Source of the DNA: a virus
Direction: 5' to 3' (one strand)
IMG/VR virus record: IMGVR_UViG_3300044645_001737
Coordinates: 1 to 21,599 of that record
Length of the DNA stretch: 21,599 nucleotides
Shown piece by piece: positions 12,720 through 20,984 of this stretch. The translations under genes and the position numbers were made by a program. The notes below the pieces were generated by a model. It was given only the letters and a program-made list of their open reading frames with translations, was not told the DNA's origin and did not search any database. Position 1 is the stretch's first letter; each line of letters opens with the position of its first letter.

Positions 12720-12748
12720 ACTATACCTACTTTGCGCTGTTTTGTATT
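12720..12748 (-). promoter_or_regulatory. Candidate sigma70-type promoter before the SET gene
   Basis: On the minus strand AATACA (12748-12743) is followed after 17 bases by TATAGT (12725-12720). The -10 box matches consensus at five of six positions, the -35 box at three of six. Transcription would start about 20 bases before the SET ATG, in the 61-base gap after the preceding gene. Confidence 0.4.
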
Positions 12749-12756
12749 GCCTGTAG

Positions 12757-13320
12757 TTAACCAATCATTGAATTGATCATGGACTGCACCTGTGCTGGGT
12801 CGTACCGTACCAGGCCCCTGAGCAGGTTTCCTTTCGCATCACGTGGCATGGTTCCGTACTGTGATTCCCACGCAATATCTGCTTCTGATTTAATCTTGCG
12901 TTGACCTTCTGGAGTTGAAGCAAGGCGTTGGGTGAAGAATGCTTCAAACGCATTGGGATCTTTAATGCCTTTCACCCTTGCAAGGCTAGAGGTTGATTCC
13001 CACTCGGAGTCTGTCATTTGGCGCCCCAGTAAATCCTGGAATGCTGACGCACCAAGGCCTCTGTAATTGTTATAGTCAACAGGCTTAGACCCTAACTTAG
13101 CAATAAACGTTTCCGGACGCCAGTTAAGATATCCTCTTGTTCCAGCTAAATAAGAAGCTGCGTCACTAGGACTAGTCCTATTAAGATCACGGGCATAATT
13201 TTTAATGCTTTTTATTTCTTTCTTTGTAAGCCTACCCGCAGCAGCGGGATACTGCTCAAAAATACTGTTAGTAGTATGAGAGCCTTCAGTTGGATCGAGG
13301 CCTACTAAATCAAAAGCCAT
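12757..13320 (-). CDS. Unidentified 187-aa protein
   Basis: The product is a soluble, helical protein. Short charged helices (LTKKEIKSIKNYARDLNR; EADIAWESQYG) alternate with an aromatic middle (GYLNWRPETFIAKLG) and a second helical region (FQDLLGRQMTDSEWESTSSLARVKG, PNAFEAFFTQRL). It lacks signal, membrane or metal-binding features. The gene has a plausible promoter and a short AAGG-type ribosome site upstream. Position in the run of internal virion candidates suggests a structural role, but the absence of the Gly/Ala hydrophobic segments seen in its neighbours sets it apart. I do not recognise it. Confidence 0.7.
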   Translation of the reverse strand: MAFDLVGLDPTEGSHTTNSIFEQYPAAAGRLTKKEIKSIKNYARDLNRTSPSDAASYLAGTRGYLNWRPETFIAKLGSKPVDYNNYRGLGASAFQDLLGRQMTDSEWESTSSLARVKGIKDPNAFEAFFTQRLASTPEGQRKIKSEADIAWESQYGTMPRDAKGNLLRGLVRYDPAQVQSMINSMIG

Positions 13321-13334
13321 ATTTAAAACCTTGC

Positions 13335-13364
13335 GTTATATCAATTTTACAATAAAAGCATCAA
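13335..13364 (-). promoter_or_regulatory. Candidate promoter before the 187-aa gene
   Basis: TTGATG (13364-13359) and TATAAC (13340-13335) are separated by 18 bases on the minus strand, matching the sigma70 consensus at four and five of six positions. The -35 box overlaps the stop codon of the upstream gene, and the predicted start would be close to the ATG at 13320. Confidence 0.4.
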
Positions 13365-13762
13365 CCGCCAAACATTCTTATTGCTGTTGCAGTCGTGTGG
13401 GGGTTAAATCCATATTTACCAGCAAGTGAAAAAGCTCGTCCGTATTCCTGTGATTTGTTTTGCTGGAAGAGAGGACTTTGCATAACGCCTAGACCCTCGC
13501 GAACAGCTTCCATTTGCTTGGCTTTATCACGATCCATCATGAACATGTTAAAGCCCCAGTCGCGGGCCTTAGCTTCTTCTGCTGCGTTGATTGCGTCTCG
13601 AGCACCTGCTCTGGCTTGCGTGGCGCCAAAGATAGATGCACCTGCCTGAAGGCCTGCAGATGCTAGGCCTAGGGGGCCAAGGGCTGCCATCCCAGCTCCT
13701 GCTGCCGCACCGCCACCGCCAGCAAGTAGAGGCATTGACATTGCTGCTGAAAAAGGAAGCAT
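13361..13762 (-). CDS. Internal-virion-like protein with Gly/Ala N-terminus
   Basis: The 133-aa protein starts with a hydrophobic Gly/Ala segment (residues 10-48, including LLAGGGGAAAGAGMAALGPLG) followed by a helix ATQARAGARDAINAAEEAKARD and a charged helical part (MMDRDKAKQMEAVREGLG). The C-terminus is RAFSLAGKYGFNP and a short tail. Small proteins with a glycine-zipper N-part and an Ala-rich helix occur among podovirus internal core and ejection proteins (T7 gp14-like by general look only). I base the suggestion on composition and context, not on a recognised family signature. Confidence 0.7.
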   Translation of the reverse strand: MLPFSAAMSMPLLAGGGGAAAGAGMAALGPLGLASAGLQAGASIFGATQARAGARDAINAAEEAKARDWGFNMFMMDRDKAKQMEAVREGLGVMQSPLFQQNKSQEYGRAFSLAGKYGFNPHTTATAIRMFGG

Positions 13763-13786
13763 CGTTATTACCTATATTCTTTTATT

Positions 13787-14215
13787 TTACCCGACAAAAC
13801 CGTAGTAGTTTCGGGGGGTATATGGTGCGTTACCTGTTTGCATCGAACGACCTGCAATTTCAACTTGCTGCGGTAAGTATTCATTTCGCGCACGCGCCGC
13901 AGCGCCAAACGCAGCAGGTACATCTTTTAAGAACGAACCAATAATTTGATTGCGAATCCCCATTTCATTTGCTTCTTTTGAGGCTTCTCGTTGAGCAGCA
14001 AACATTTCACGCATGAAATCACGATTGTCTTGCCTGTTTTGTTGGGCAAAAACATTCTGTGCGCCAATAGCTGCGATAAGGCCTCTGTCGCTTTCCGGTA
14101 CGCTGCTAAGAAAAGGGCTAAGCTGATCCATGACCCCATATCTACCGGCAAGCGGCATTGTTTGCGCCCCTGCAACGGCGCCTAGGCTGCTTGTGTCACC
14201 CCAAGTATATGCCAT
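13787..14215 (-). CDS. Unidentified 142-aa virion-block protein
   Basis: The product begins MAYTWGDTSSLGAVAGAQ and has a charged central helix (about residues 54-92: FAQQNRQDNRDFMREMFAAQ followed by REASKEANEMGIRN) and an Ala-rich helix (FLKDVPAAFGAAARARNEYL). The C-terminal end (PYTPRNYYGFVG) is aromatic. It lies six bases after the 313-aa gene and 24 before the 133-aa one, a tightly spaced group likely translated from one message. No family recognised. It could be an internal virion or chaperone-like partner of its Gly/Ala-rich neighbours. Confidence 0.7.
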   Translation of the reverse strand: MAYTWGDTSSLGAVAGAQTMPLAGRYGVMDQLSPFLSSVPESDRGLIAAIGAQNVFAQQNRQDNRDFMREMFAAQREASKEANEMGIRNQIIGSFLKDVPAAFGAAARARNEYLPQQVEIAGRSMQTGNAPYTPRNYYGFVG

Positions 14216-14221
14216 GATTTA

Positions 14222-15163
14222 TCAACCGAAACGAATTTGAGGAGCTTGCATCACAGAGTTAGCATAAGGGTTGTTTTGCAGATAACTCTGTGCCAGGTTG
14301 AAGGTACCAGCCTGTTGACCTTGTGCCAGTGCACCAGCAGTCGCGACAACACCTTGCTGCATATAAGCCTGGCTCTGTGTATTCAACAATGCTTGTTGAC
14401 GAGTAAGGTCTGCATTCTTCATTTGATTGAGAAGTGGAATGTTGCGCTGCAGATCAAGGTAAGCTTGATTAGAAGCATTACTACTTAAGTCACGCATTGC
14501 ACTGGTATACACGCCCATGTTGTCACGGTATTGTGTAGTGCCAAGCTCAGCAAGCTGCTTGTTGATTGCCATCTGGGTGCTGAACTCACCCTCCTTACCC
14601 TTGGTAGGCTCACCCGTTAACTTTTGGCGAGTAGATTCAGCGCCAGAGGCTGCAGCTCCTGGGAGGATAGCTCCAAGACCCAGCAAGGCGATACCAGCAG
14701 CAGTACCATAAGGACCTTTACCTATAAGTGCGGAACCAGCGGCGGATAAGCCTGCGGGAGCAAGTGCAGCTACAGCACCAAGGGGACGGCCTGCCTGTAA
14801 TTCTTCCATTGCCGTGCCAGCAGCCGGAAGTGCTCCTGCAAGCGCAAGTCCCGTACGAGCGTAACCACCTGCTTGCGGATACTTAGCTAAAAAATCTTGA
14901 GCGCCTTGCTTGCCTTTTTGGTAGGCCTCTTTTGTGCCTTGTTTAGTTTTTGCCCAGGCTTCACTAGCTTGTTGCCCCAGGCTTGGAGCTGCAGGTGCTG
15001 TTGGACCGCCAAGATTTAAATTGGCAGTAAAACCTTGTTGGCCGCCAAGACCTTTAATCCGTTGGATTTCAGCTATCTGCTCTGGCGTTAATTGACTTGC
15101 CGGAGCTTGAACACCGAGCTGAATATTTCCTGGAGTAACTCCGTAACCAGAATAATAATTCAC
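14222..15163 (-). CDS. 313-aa protein with three hydrophobic Gly/Ala helices (ejection-type candidate)
   Basis: After a Gln/Gly-rich start (GVTPGNIQLGVQAPASQLT), the protein has a Lys/Gln-rich amphipathic helix (residues 68-94), then three hydrophobic segments: 99-118 (GGYARTGLALAGALPAAGTA), 128-148 and 153-173 (GTAAGIALLGLGAILPGAA). The remaining part (195-313) is Gln/Asn-rich and helical (MKNADLTRQQALLNTQSQAYM). The hydrophobic region without a signal peptide is typical of proteins that insert into membranes only when released, as with ejection proteins, though it could be a channel or tape-like piece. The next gene starts 30 bases upstream. No named family assigned. Confidence 0.72.
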   Translation of the reverse strand: MNYYSGYGVTPGNIQLGVQAPASQLTPEQIAEIQRIKGLGGQQGFTANLNLGGPTAPAAPSLGQQASEAWAKTKQGTKEAYQKGKQGAQDFLAKYPQAGGYARTGLALAGALPAAGTAMEELQAGRPLGAVAALAPAGLSAAGSALIGKGPYGTAAGIALLGLGAILPGAAASGAESTRQKLTGEPTKGKEGEFSTQMAINKQLAELGTTQYRDNMGVYTSAMRDLSSNASNQAYLDLQRNIPLLNQMKNADLTRQQALLNTQSQAYMQQGVVATAGALAQGQQAGTFNLAQSYLQNNPYANSVMQAPQIRFG

Positions 15164-15193
15164 TTCACTAACGTTGCCTTTTTATAAATTCTA

Positions 15194-16075
15194 TCACTGC
15201 ATTCCCTGTGAATACTCTCCGATCGTCGGTAGTTTCGGTCGGTTAGCAGTTGCAATCATTTCGTTAACAACATTTCCTGTTAATGCTCCAGCAAAGGATC
15301 CTGCTAACGCAGAAGCAACGGTCTTCCTTGCACGTCCTTTGGGGCCACCAATACGTGCGCCAGCAGCCATACCTGCAATACCACCTGCGGCTGCAGTAAC
15401 GGATGGAATGGTAATCGGGAAGCCAAGAAGACGTGCTTCTGGGTAACCCTGTAAATTCTCAGGTGTTGCCTTGAGTACGCCAAGTACGCCAGGGTCTTGG
15501 TAATAAGACCTCATGTAATTACCATAACGCTCTGGGGTGAGACTGGGAATTTCCGCCTTAGCAGTCTCGTACTTTAATGGGCCGCCGGAGCGTCCTAAGA
15601 ACAAACGTTCAAACAACTCAAGGCCTGGTTGAGTAGATTCTCTGCGATCTTCCGAACCTGTTTCTGCGTATCTTTGAGCAAAGCCTTCAGGCCTGAATTG
15701 CTCGCCGATGTTAGTAATGTCGTAAGAACCTGTTAATGCTGCAGATGGTGCCAGGGCAGCAGCAAGAGCGAGACCTGTTTTAAGTGGTCCAAATGTCTTG
15801 GCCGTCTCTTCACCTAGCGCTGTTCTTGCAACTGATTGCTTAATTGCCTCTGGATGGTTGTAACGCCACCAAAGCATGCGGGTACCATCGTTTGTTACGT
15901 CGGCAAGTAAACGTGCTGCATATGCTCCAGCAAACTCTTGCGGGTTTTGCCTTAGTGTTACGCCTTCTAGAGCTAAGCGTTTTTTAAATGTTGGGGAACC
16001 AATCGACAGGTTGTAACTATCTGATTCTTTCATCAGCCTTTCGGCTGTCTGATAACCCTGCTTTAACTTATTCAT
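15194..16075 (-). CDS. 293-aa protein with glycine-zipper membrane segments (ejection-type candidate)
   Basis: An N-terminal charged region (residues 1-95, with ARLLADVTNDGTRMLWWRYNHPEA) precedes hydrophobic segments at about 98-115, 219-240 (GGIAGMAAGARIGG) and 251-270 (VASALAGSFAGALTGNVV). The last two are glycine zippers like those in membrane-inserting proteins. A middle polar part (116-215) contains an acidic/aromatic stretch. The ATG overlaps the stop of the 179-aa gene upstream (ATGA), so the two are coupled. It resembles its neighbours in composition more than any family I can name. Confidence 0.72.
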   Translation of the reverse strand: MNKLKQGYQTAERLMKESDSYNLSIGSPTFKKRLALEGVTLRQNPQEFAGAYAARLLADVTNDGTRMLWWRYNHPEAIKQSVARTALGEETAKTFGPLKTGLALAAALAPSAALTGSYDITNIGEQFRPEGFAQRYAETGSEDRRESTQPGLELFERLFLGRSGGPLKYETAKAEIPSLTPERYGNYMRSYYQDPGVLGVLKATPENLQGYPEARLLGFPITIPSVTAAAGGIAGMAAGARIGGPKGRARKTVASALAGSFAGALTGNVVNEMIATANRPKLPTIGEYSQGMQ

Positions 16076-16611
16076 AAGACCGGCCTCTGAGCTTGCTGAA
16101 GTAACAACTGATCTTCTGGCGATAGATACTGAGTTGAGTTATTACGTTGATTAAGTAAACTTTGAAAATGTTCCGGAGATGGTAACCCTGTCATTTGAAA
16201 CTGCGTGCCAGGAGAAACCAATTGGTTTTGAAGATCATTGACAGCAGCCCGTTGCATCATTTGCTGCTCTTGCAGCATCAACGGAGATGTTGCCTGCTGG
16301 TTGCCGTAAAGAATTTTACCGGCTGCCATGGTAGACCCAAGCTGTGCGCCAACGTTTGCGGCGAGTTCTAGGCCCCCTTTAACATTTTCTGGAGCAACGC
16401 CAAGCACGGGTTTAGTAATCTTGGCTCCAAGTCCACGAGCCGCTAGTGTAGCTGGTATTGATAACGCAAGGTCGCTAAGTCCATAGACCGCCGCTGCTTG
16501 CGGACTTTCCATTAAACCAAAACCAGCGGTAATGGCAGTGTTTGGCAGCACAGACTTAGCGACGTCGCCTACATTACGTCCGACAAAATTTAACAGCCGC
16601 TGGAATGACAC
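16072..16611 (-). CDS. 179-aa protein, hydrophobic N-half and Gln-rich C-half
   Basis: The first 105 residues are Gly/Ala/Leu-rich and mostly hydrophobic (NTAITAGFGLMESPQAAAVYG; LALSIPATLAARGLGAK; LAANVGAQLGSTMAAGKI). The last 70 are polar and Gln/Leu-rich (MLQEQQMMQRAAVNDLQNQL, PEDQLLLQQAQRP). The start is GTG at 16611, with a TATAAT at 16637-16632 just ahead but no clear -35 box. Its end is coupled (ATGA) to the 293-aa gene. It belongs with the set of membrane-active virion candidates; function otherwise unknown. Confidence 0.7.
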   Translation of the reverse strand: MSFQRLLNFVGRNVGDVAKSVLPNTAITAGFGLMESPQAAAVYGLSDLALSIPATLAARGLGAKITKPVLGVAPENVKGGLELAANVGAQLGSTMAAGKILYGNQQATSPLMLQEQQMMQRAAVNDLQNQLVSPGTQFQMTGLPSPEHFQSLLNQRNNSTQYLSPEDQLLLQQAQRPVL

Positions 16612-16640
16612 TTATCTACCCTTTTGTTCTTATTATAAAC

Positions 16641-17270
16641 CTAGGCTTTTTCTGGATTCTTAATAACTTCTCCCTTTTTGTCAGTTGCTTTTTTGGTTAA
16701 AACTTCTTTTTTGCCAGTTGTTTCTTTAGCTGGGACTTCAGTCTTCTCACTTGATTTATCGAGAAGCTGAGCAACTGATTTGTTCCCACTCACTTCGTTC
16801 TCTGCACGTTTCTCGGCAGCTGCCATCATGTAACCCTTGGGATCAGGGTTGCTCATCCGAGGCATGGGATTAGACGCACGCTTCTCCGGCTTGACGGTAG
16901 GACTGATGCGATAGGCCTCTACCCACACAGGAGAGAATCCAGGCTGCTCCTCGGGCCGCAGGGGCGTCCTAGCGCGACCTTCTGCAAAGTCATAGTTCTC
17001 TTTACGAGTAAAACGCCCGATATTGGCAAACACCTCATATTCTTCTGGTGTGTCTCCAACAAAGTTGAGGGTTGGGTTGAGTTGTAACTTGCGCGTTTGG
17101 ATACGACGCAATAAATCCGACTCATCAAATCGGCTAGGTGTCCAGGGGGCTGTGCCACTGGAAGCTTTTGATAAGAATGAATCGTCAAAGTCAACCTTAC
17201 GTTTTTTAACGAAAGGATCCTTCGTGTAATCAATATAACGGTCTAGAGCTAAGCGATGATCTTTAGCCAT
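16641..17270 (-). CDS. Unidentified 209-aa protein with Lys-rich tail
   Basis: The N-terminal 130 residues are polar and aromatic without repeats (RYIDYTKDPFVKKRKVDFDD, WTPSRFDESDLLRRIQTRKL, PEEYEVFANIGRF). From about residue 140 the chain is Lys/Glu/Thr/Ala-rich and repetitive (KTEVPAKETTGKKEVLTKKA, then TDKKGEVIKNPEKA), similar in look to histone H1-like tails. The gene starts with TAATG overlap to the basic 71-aa gene. The tail could bind DNA or be a target for lysine modification; neither is shown. No catalytic motif found. Confidence 0.7.
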   Translation of the reverse strand: MAKDHRLALDRYIDYTKDPFVKKRKVDFDDSFLSKASSGTAPWTPSRFDESDLLRRIQTRKLQLNPTLNFVGDTPEEYEVFANIGRFTRKENYDFAEGRARTPLRPEEQPGFSPVWVEAYRISPTVKPEKRASNPMPRMSNPDPKGYMMAAAEKRAENEVSGNKSVAQLLDKSSEKTEVPAKETTGKKEVLTKKATDKKGEVIKNPEKA

Positions 17271-17485
17271 TACTTCTTCTTACTTTTATGTTTTAATCGT
17301 ACCAGGGTTTCACGTAACCTGGCCTGCTTAACGGTTTTATCGTCATACTCATCTGGGTTGGATAGTACGTTTTCTTGAAGCTGAGCAGAGGTAATACCTT
17401 TGCGTTTAGCTTTGGCAGTAAAAGCGCCTTCCTTGATGTCAGCGCCTTGAATCCATTTTTTATCTTTCTTCTTTTTATCAGCCAT
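17270..17485 (-). CDS. Small basic protein (71 aa)
   Basis: I place the start at ATG 17485-17483, with GGAGA eight bases upstream; a TTG two codons earlier lies too close to that site. The product is very basic at both ends (ADKKKKDKKWIQ and LKHKSKKK). The middle reads GADIKEGAFTAKAKRKGITS and DDKTVKQARLRETLVRL, a pattern reminiscent of small Trp-Ile and ARLRETL-type proteins found beside structural genes in many aquatic phages. Likely a DNA- or RNA-contacting virion or packaging accessory, from charge only. It begins three bases after the stop of the 1127-aa gene and ends in a TAATG junction. Confidence 0.75.
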   Translation of the reverse strand: MADKKKKDKKWIQGADIKEGAFTAKAKRKGITSAQLQENVLSNPDEYDDKTVKQARLRETLVRLKHKSKKK

Positions 17486-17487
17486 GA

Positions 17488-20400
17488 TCAAGATCTCCGA
17501 GAGCCGCGACGACGCCCTGCCTGGGCTTGCAACTGTTTCATCACTTGTTCAATATTATAAGTTGTGCCAACACCTGTATTGGCTGAAGTTGCAGGAGAGC
17601 CTCGGAAACTAGAGACTGTATCTGGATTTGAACCCAGGTTTAAAGGTCTAGATGCACCAACGCCAACCTCATTAGGATTCATATATCCAAAACGAGTCAT
17701 CTTTGGCGCTTCTACTTGAACGTATTCGCCTCGTGGTAACGGGCCGCCAACAGGACCAGAGACGTAACGTGCATTGCTGGTGAACGGATTGTCTGTATTA
17801 GCAATGAACCCACCGCCAACATTGCTTATGTAAGGTGCTTGGTAACCAACGGGCGACGTTTCCATGCTTTGACGTAAACCTGCAAGTTGCGCTCCAGTGA
17901 TGCCAAGGCTTGCAGAAGTTGATTGATTTGGTACTTTGTACCCACGTTCAACAGTTTGTTCTTGGCTAATAATGTTACCTGTTTGATAACGGCGTCCGGT
18001 TTCAGGATCAACATCAAACTCGTGCAAAACAGGCGGAAGGAATTCAGTAGCTACATAAGAAAACTCAGGGGTATTTACGGTACGCAAGGCAACGTTTGGA
18101 TGAACTGTAAATTGACGCGTGGGTAGTGGTCGCAGCTGAGGGGCGGTTTCTCCAGTTGAAAGTCGGCCCATACCACTTTGTGCCGCTGTGCTTGCAGTAA
18201 GTACGTCACCCGTACGGCGATCACGTACAACCTGAGGTGCACTTTCGATACGGGGCGAATGGTAAGCAACCGCGCCTTCGTAGTCATTGGCGATAGACAT
18301 AGCATCTACGCCGCCAGTACCACGTACTTCCAGTTGTCCTGGGATGGGTCTTGCTTCAATACTTTTATCTACCTTGGGAGTCCAACCAAATTTGGTGCGC
18401 TCATAAATAACCCCGCCTGACTCGCCACGTACAACGGGCACACCGTATACGGGACCTTCTTTGGTAACTTGGCCAACATTACTGATGAATTCGTGTGCGG
18501 CTTTGGGATAGTAACCCTGTTTGCGCATCTGAAGGACGGGGAGCTTGTAGCCACGGGACTGCAAGCCTTTGTCTAAAGATTCAATGAGGAAGTCATTGTA
18601 GGAAATCGCATCCCCCATTTCACCTAACAACTTCCCTTCCCGCATACCTTGCTCTAAAAGCTCCGGACGGCGACGAGAAAGAAATTCTTTCTTGGCAGAA
18701 GGATTGTTGATGTAAGTATCTTTGGCATCTTGAACAATTTCAGTGAGCATACTGAGTGGTAATTGAATATTTTGAAGTTTTTGATTTTCCAGGAACACAT
18801 AAGATCCCTTTGAACCGTCTGGGTTGGTTGGGCGAACACCTACCTGTGCGACCAGGGGTTCTTCGCCTGTAATTTGTGATTTACTGCTACGTAAGTAGAC
18901 TTGGCCATCAGAACCTTTTACGAGACGGGGGTCATTACGACCAGCTTTAATGTTTTCGTAATAAGCAGACGTTGGTTGGGTAGAGACCATGGCATTAGGC
19001 TCCCCTGTCACCCCTTGGTACCCACCAACTAACTTGGTAACAAGTCTGTCCTCATAATCACCCTCAACCATCATGGTGGGGTCAGTAGGACGTAAGCGCC
19101 CAGTCTCATCACGCTCCGAAGCGCCCTCAAAACGCAGTCGTCCTGTTGTCTCGTCAATCCTGAAACCACGAGAAGTATCACCTTCCTCTGTGCTCCGTGT
19201 TGGCATCACACGGTCAATGCGTTCTTGACGGGTGTAAAGCTCTTCGTTGTTGCGATTTAAAGGACGAATACCTCTTGGAGACTGTGTACCACCAACAGCA
19301 AGTTGATATTGACCAGGAATATCGGTACGGCTTTTACCAGTGCGTTCATCAAACGTACGGCTGAGTGTTAAGCCACCAGGGCCTTCACCTTCGCCAAAAT
19401 CTGTGGCGCCTTCATAATCATCCCAAGACACTGTTTGTACGTATGGCGTATCACCCGCATATTCGTCATAGACCACCTCTTGACCCATCTGTGCACGACG
19501 AGCGGCTTGCTCATCTTTCCACCCAGGTACTTCAGTCATGCTGGCACGAGCACCAGGGGTGATCTCATGTGTTAAGTTGGTGCCAACACGACCGGCATCA
19601 ACACGCAAAGTACTACCAAGTAAACCACGAATCTTTTCAGTGGGTACAGTTGGGTTTAAAAGTAGTTGATGCTCGTAGGAGCCAGGAGCAAAGTTAGCTG
19701 TCGCTGAAATGCGATCGGCGATTTCAAGTTTGGATACAGTTACTGGAGTTGTACGCTGAGGAGATGCATAACCTTTCACAGAAGGTCCCTGAACAGCGCC
19801 CTCAAGATCACTCATGTCAACATCTGCACCAAAGAAACCAGTAGATTCACGTTCTTTGGACGGACGAAGATCTAAACCAATTTGCTTGCCATATGTTCTT
19901 CGTTCTTGTGCTGACATTTCGGAAACACCGGGAAGATCTCCACGTGCTCCAGACAGATTAAAAGACGTGGCAGGTGCGTTCCGATATTCTTGCTGCTGAA
20001 GGAAATTACCTAGATCATCCAGCAAATGCTCTGGAGGTCCATCGGACCAATCATTCATTTCAAACTCGTACGACGCACGCTTTAATGAAGTTGCGGGATC
20101 GTCTAAATTTGTTTTTGCAGCGCCCACTTGGCCCATCTCGGCCATGAGTCTTTGCTGACGAGGAGTTAACTGTTCCGCAACTCCTGTATATTTTTCGACA
20201 GCAACGATAGGCTTGCTGTAACGAACGGAATCTACGTCGCGTTGAATTACAGATTCAAATTTGGCATCCAGTTGGTCAGAAGAACTTTCTAGAGCGTCAA
20301 GACTATTTGCCGCAACATAAGGCGTGCCAGAGTCTTGAATATCAACAAGGCTACTAACCGCTTTTTGTGCAAAAGATTGAGCCCGGTCTTCTGCCGCTGG

Positions 20401-20871
20401 TACATCTAGATCTTTAAACTCAACTGGCTTAGATGTTTCGTATGGAACTTCTACGTCCGAGAAAGGAATAACAGAAAGATCTAACGTAGCTTGTTTAATT
20501 GCAGCTTTTGGCTGTGGTGCCGCAGTTTTAGAGGGAGGTGGTGTGGTCTTTGTGGGTTTGTAGCGTCCGGCAGTCTGTAAAGCAGCTTCGGCACTAGGAA
20601 GATCGGTGATTTTACGTCCAGCTTGCCTGACTTCTTGCGGAGCCATCAAGAACTTCTTGGCGCCGTATACCCCACCAGCTAATGCACCAAGGCCCAGGGC
20701 TGCGGTACCAATGGTGGCAAGTAGGTTTGACTCCTGTTGAGGTGCTTTGAGCTGATTACGGCGAAATTCAGCTACCGCAGGGGCCATCTGCGCCATTTCC
20801 TCCGAGTCTTCGGGGTACGGTGCACCAGTGGCACGGCTATATGCGGCAAAATCAGCAGGGGCGAGTGGCAT
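17488..20871 (-). CDS. 1127-aa large virion protein, function unknown
   Basis: This is the longest gene in the window and the first in the minus-strand module. The N-terminus (residues 1-45) is acidic/helical (EDSEEMAQMAPAVAEFRRNQ), followed by one hydrophobic segment at 50-69 (LLATIGTAALGLGALAGGVY) and a Pro/Lys/Thr-rich stretch (95-130). The rest is polar, with repeated use of RTGRxR-type turns (EETGRLRPTDP, DERTGKSRTDIPG, DPETGRRYQTGN) suggestive of extended or beta structure. There is a helical part near 690-760 (LTEIVQDAKDTYI; KEFLSRRRPELLEQGMREG). The C-terminus is basic (QAGRRRGSRRS). No polymerase, lysozyme or peptidase motif is visible. Size, a single N-terminal membrane segment and neighbours favour an internal or ejected virion protein over a tape measure, but that is inference. 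The ATG lacks a good ribosome site. Confidence 0.8.
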   Translation of the reverse strand: MPLAPADFAAYSRATGAPYPEDSEEMAQMAPAVAEFRRNQLKAPQQESNLLATIGTAALGLGALAGGVYGAKKFLMAPQEVRQAGRKITDLPSAEAALQTAGRYKPTKTTPPPSKTAAPQPKAAIKQATLDLSVIPFSDVEVPYETSKPVEFKDLDVPAAEDRAQSFAQKAVSSLVDIQDSGTPYVAANSLDALESSSDQLDAKFESVIQRDVDSVRYSKPIVAVEKYTGVAEQLTPRQQRLMAEMGQVGAAKTNLDDPATSLKRASYEFEMNDWSDGPPEHLLDDLGNFLQQQEYRNAPATSFNLSGARGDLPGVSEMSAQERRTYGKQIGLDLRPSKERESTGFFGADVDMSDLEGAVQGPSVKGYASPQRTTPVTVSKLEIADRISATANFAPGSYEHQLLLNPTVPTEKIRGLLGSTLRVDAGRVGTNLTHEITPGARASMTEVPGWKDEQAARRAQMGQEVVYDEYAGDTPYVQTVSWDDYEGATDFGEGEGPGGLTLSRTFDERTGKSRTDIPGQYQLAVGGTQSPRGIRPLNRNNEELYTRQERIDRVMPTRSTEEGDTSRGFRIDETTGRLRFEGASERDETGRLRPTDPTMMVEGDYEDRLVTKLVGGYQGVTGEPNAMVSTQPTSAYYENIKAGRNDPRLVKGSDGQVYLRSSKSQITGEEPLVAQVGVRPTNPDGSKGSYVFLENQKLQNIQLPLSMLTEIVQDAKDTYINNPSAKKEFLSRRRPELLEQGMREGKLLGEMGDAISYNDFLIESLDKGLQSRGYKLPVLQMRKQGYYPKAAHEFISNVGQVTKEGPVYGVPVVRGESGGVIYERTKFGWTPKVDKSIEARPIPGQLEVRGTGGVDAMSIANDYEGAVAYHSPRIESAPQVVRDRRTGDVLTASTAAQSGMGRLSTGETAPQLRPLPTRQFTVHPNVALRTVNTPEFSYVATEFLPPVLHEFDVDPETGRRYQTGNIISQEQTVERGYKVPNQSTSASLGITGAQLAGLRQSMETSPVGYQAPYISNVGGGFIANTDNPFTSNARYVSGPVGGPLPRGEYVQVEAPKMTRFGYMNPNEVGVGASRPLNLGSNPDTVSSFRGSPATSANTGVGTTYNIEQVMKQLQAQAGRRRGSRRS

Positions 20872-20984
20872 GGATGTAACTACCGTCTTTCATTTACCCA
20901 ATATTGTTATTTTACGGCATAAAAATATGACAGGGTAAGTTAAACTAAAGGAAATACAACGGAATTTGGGTTGTAAGTGCCAAG
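20872..20984. promoter_or_regulatory. Divergent promoter region
   Basis: This 113-base, A+T-rich gap separates the minus-strand virion module from plus-strand genes, so promoters for both directions are expected. For the plus strand, TTGTTA (20904-20909) and TATGAC (20926-20931) are spaced by 16 bases. For the minus strand, a TAAAAT lies around 20917-20912, with no matching -35 box. A regulator such as the AbrB-like protein could act here. Confidence 0.4.
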
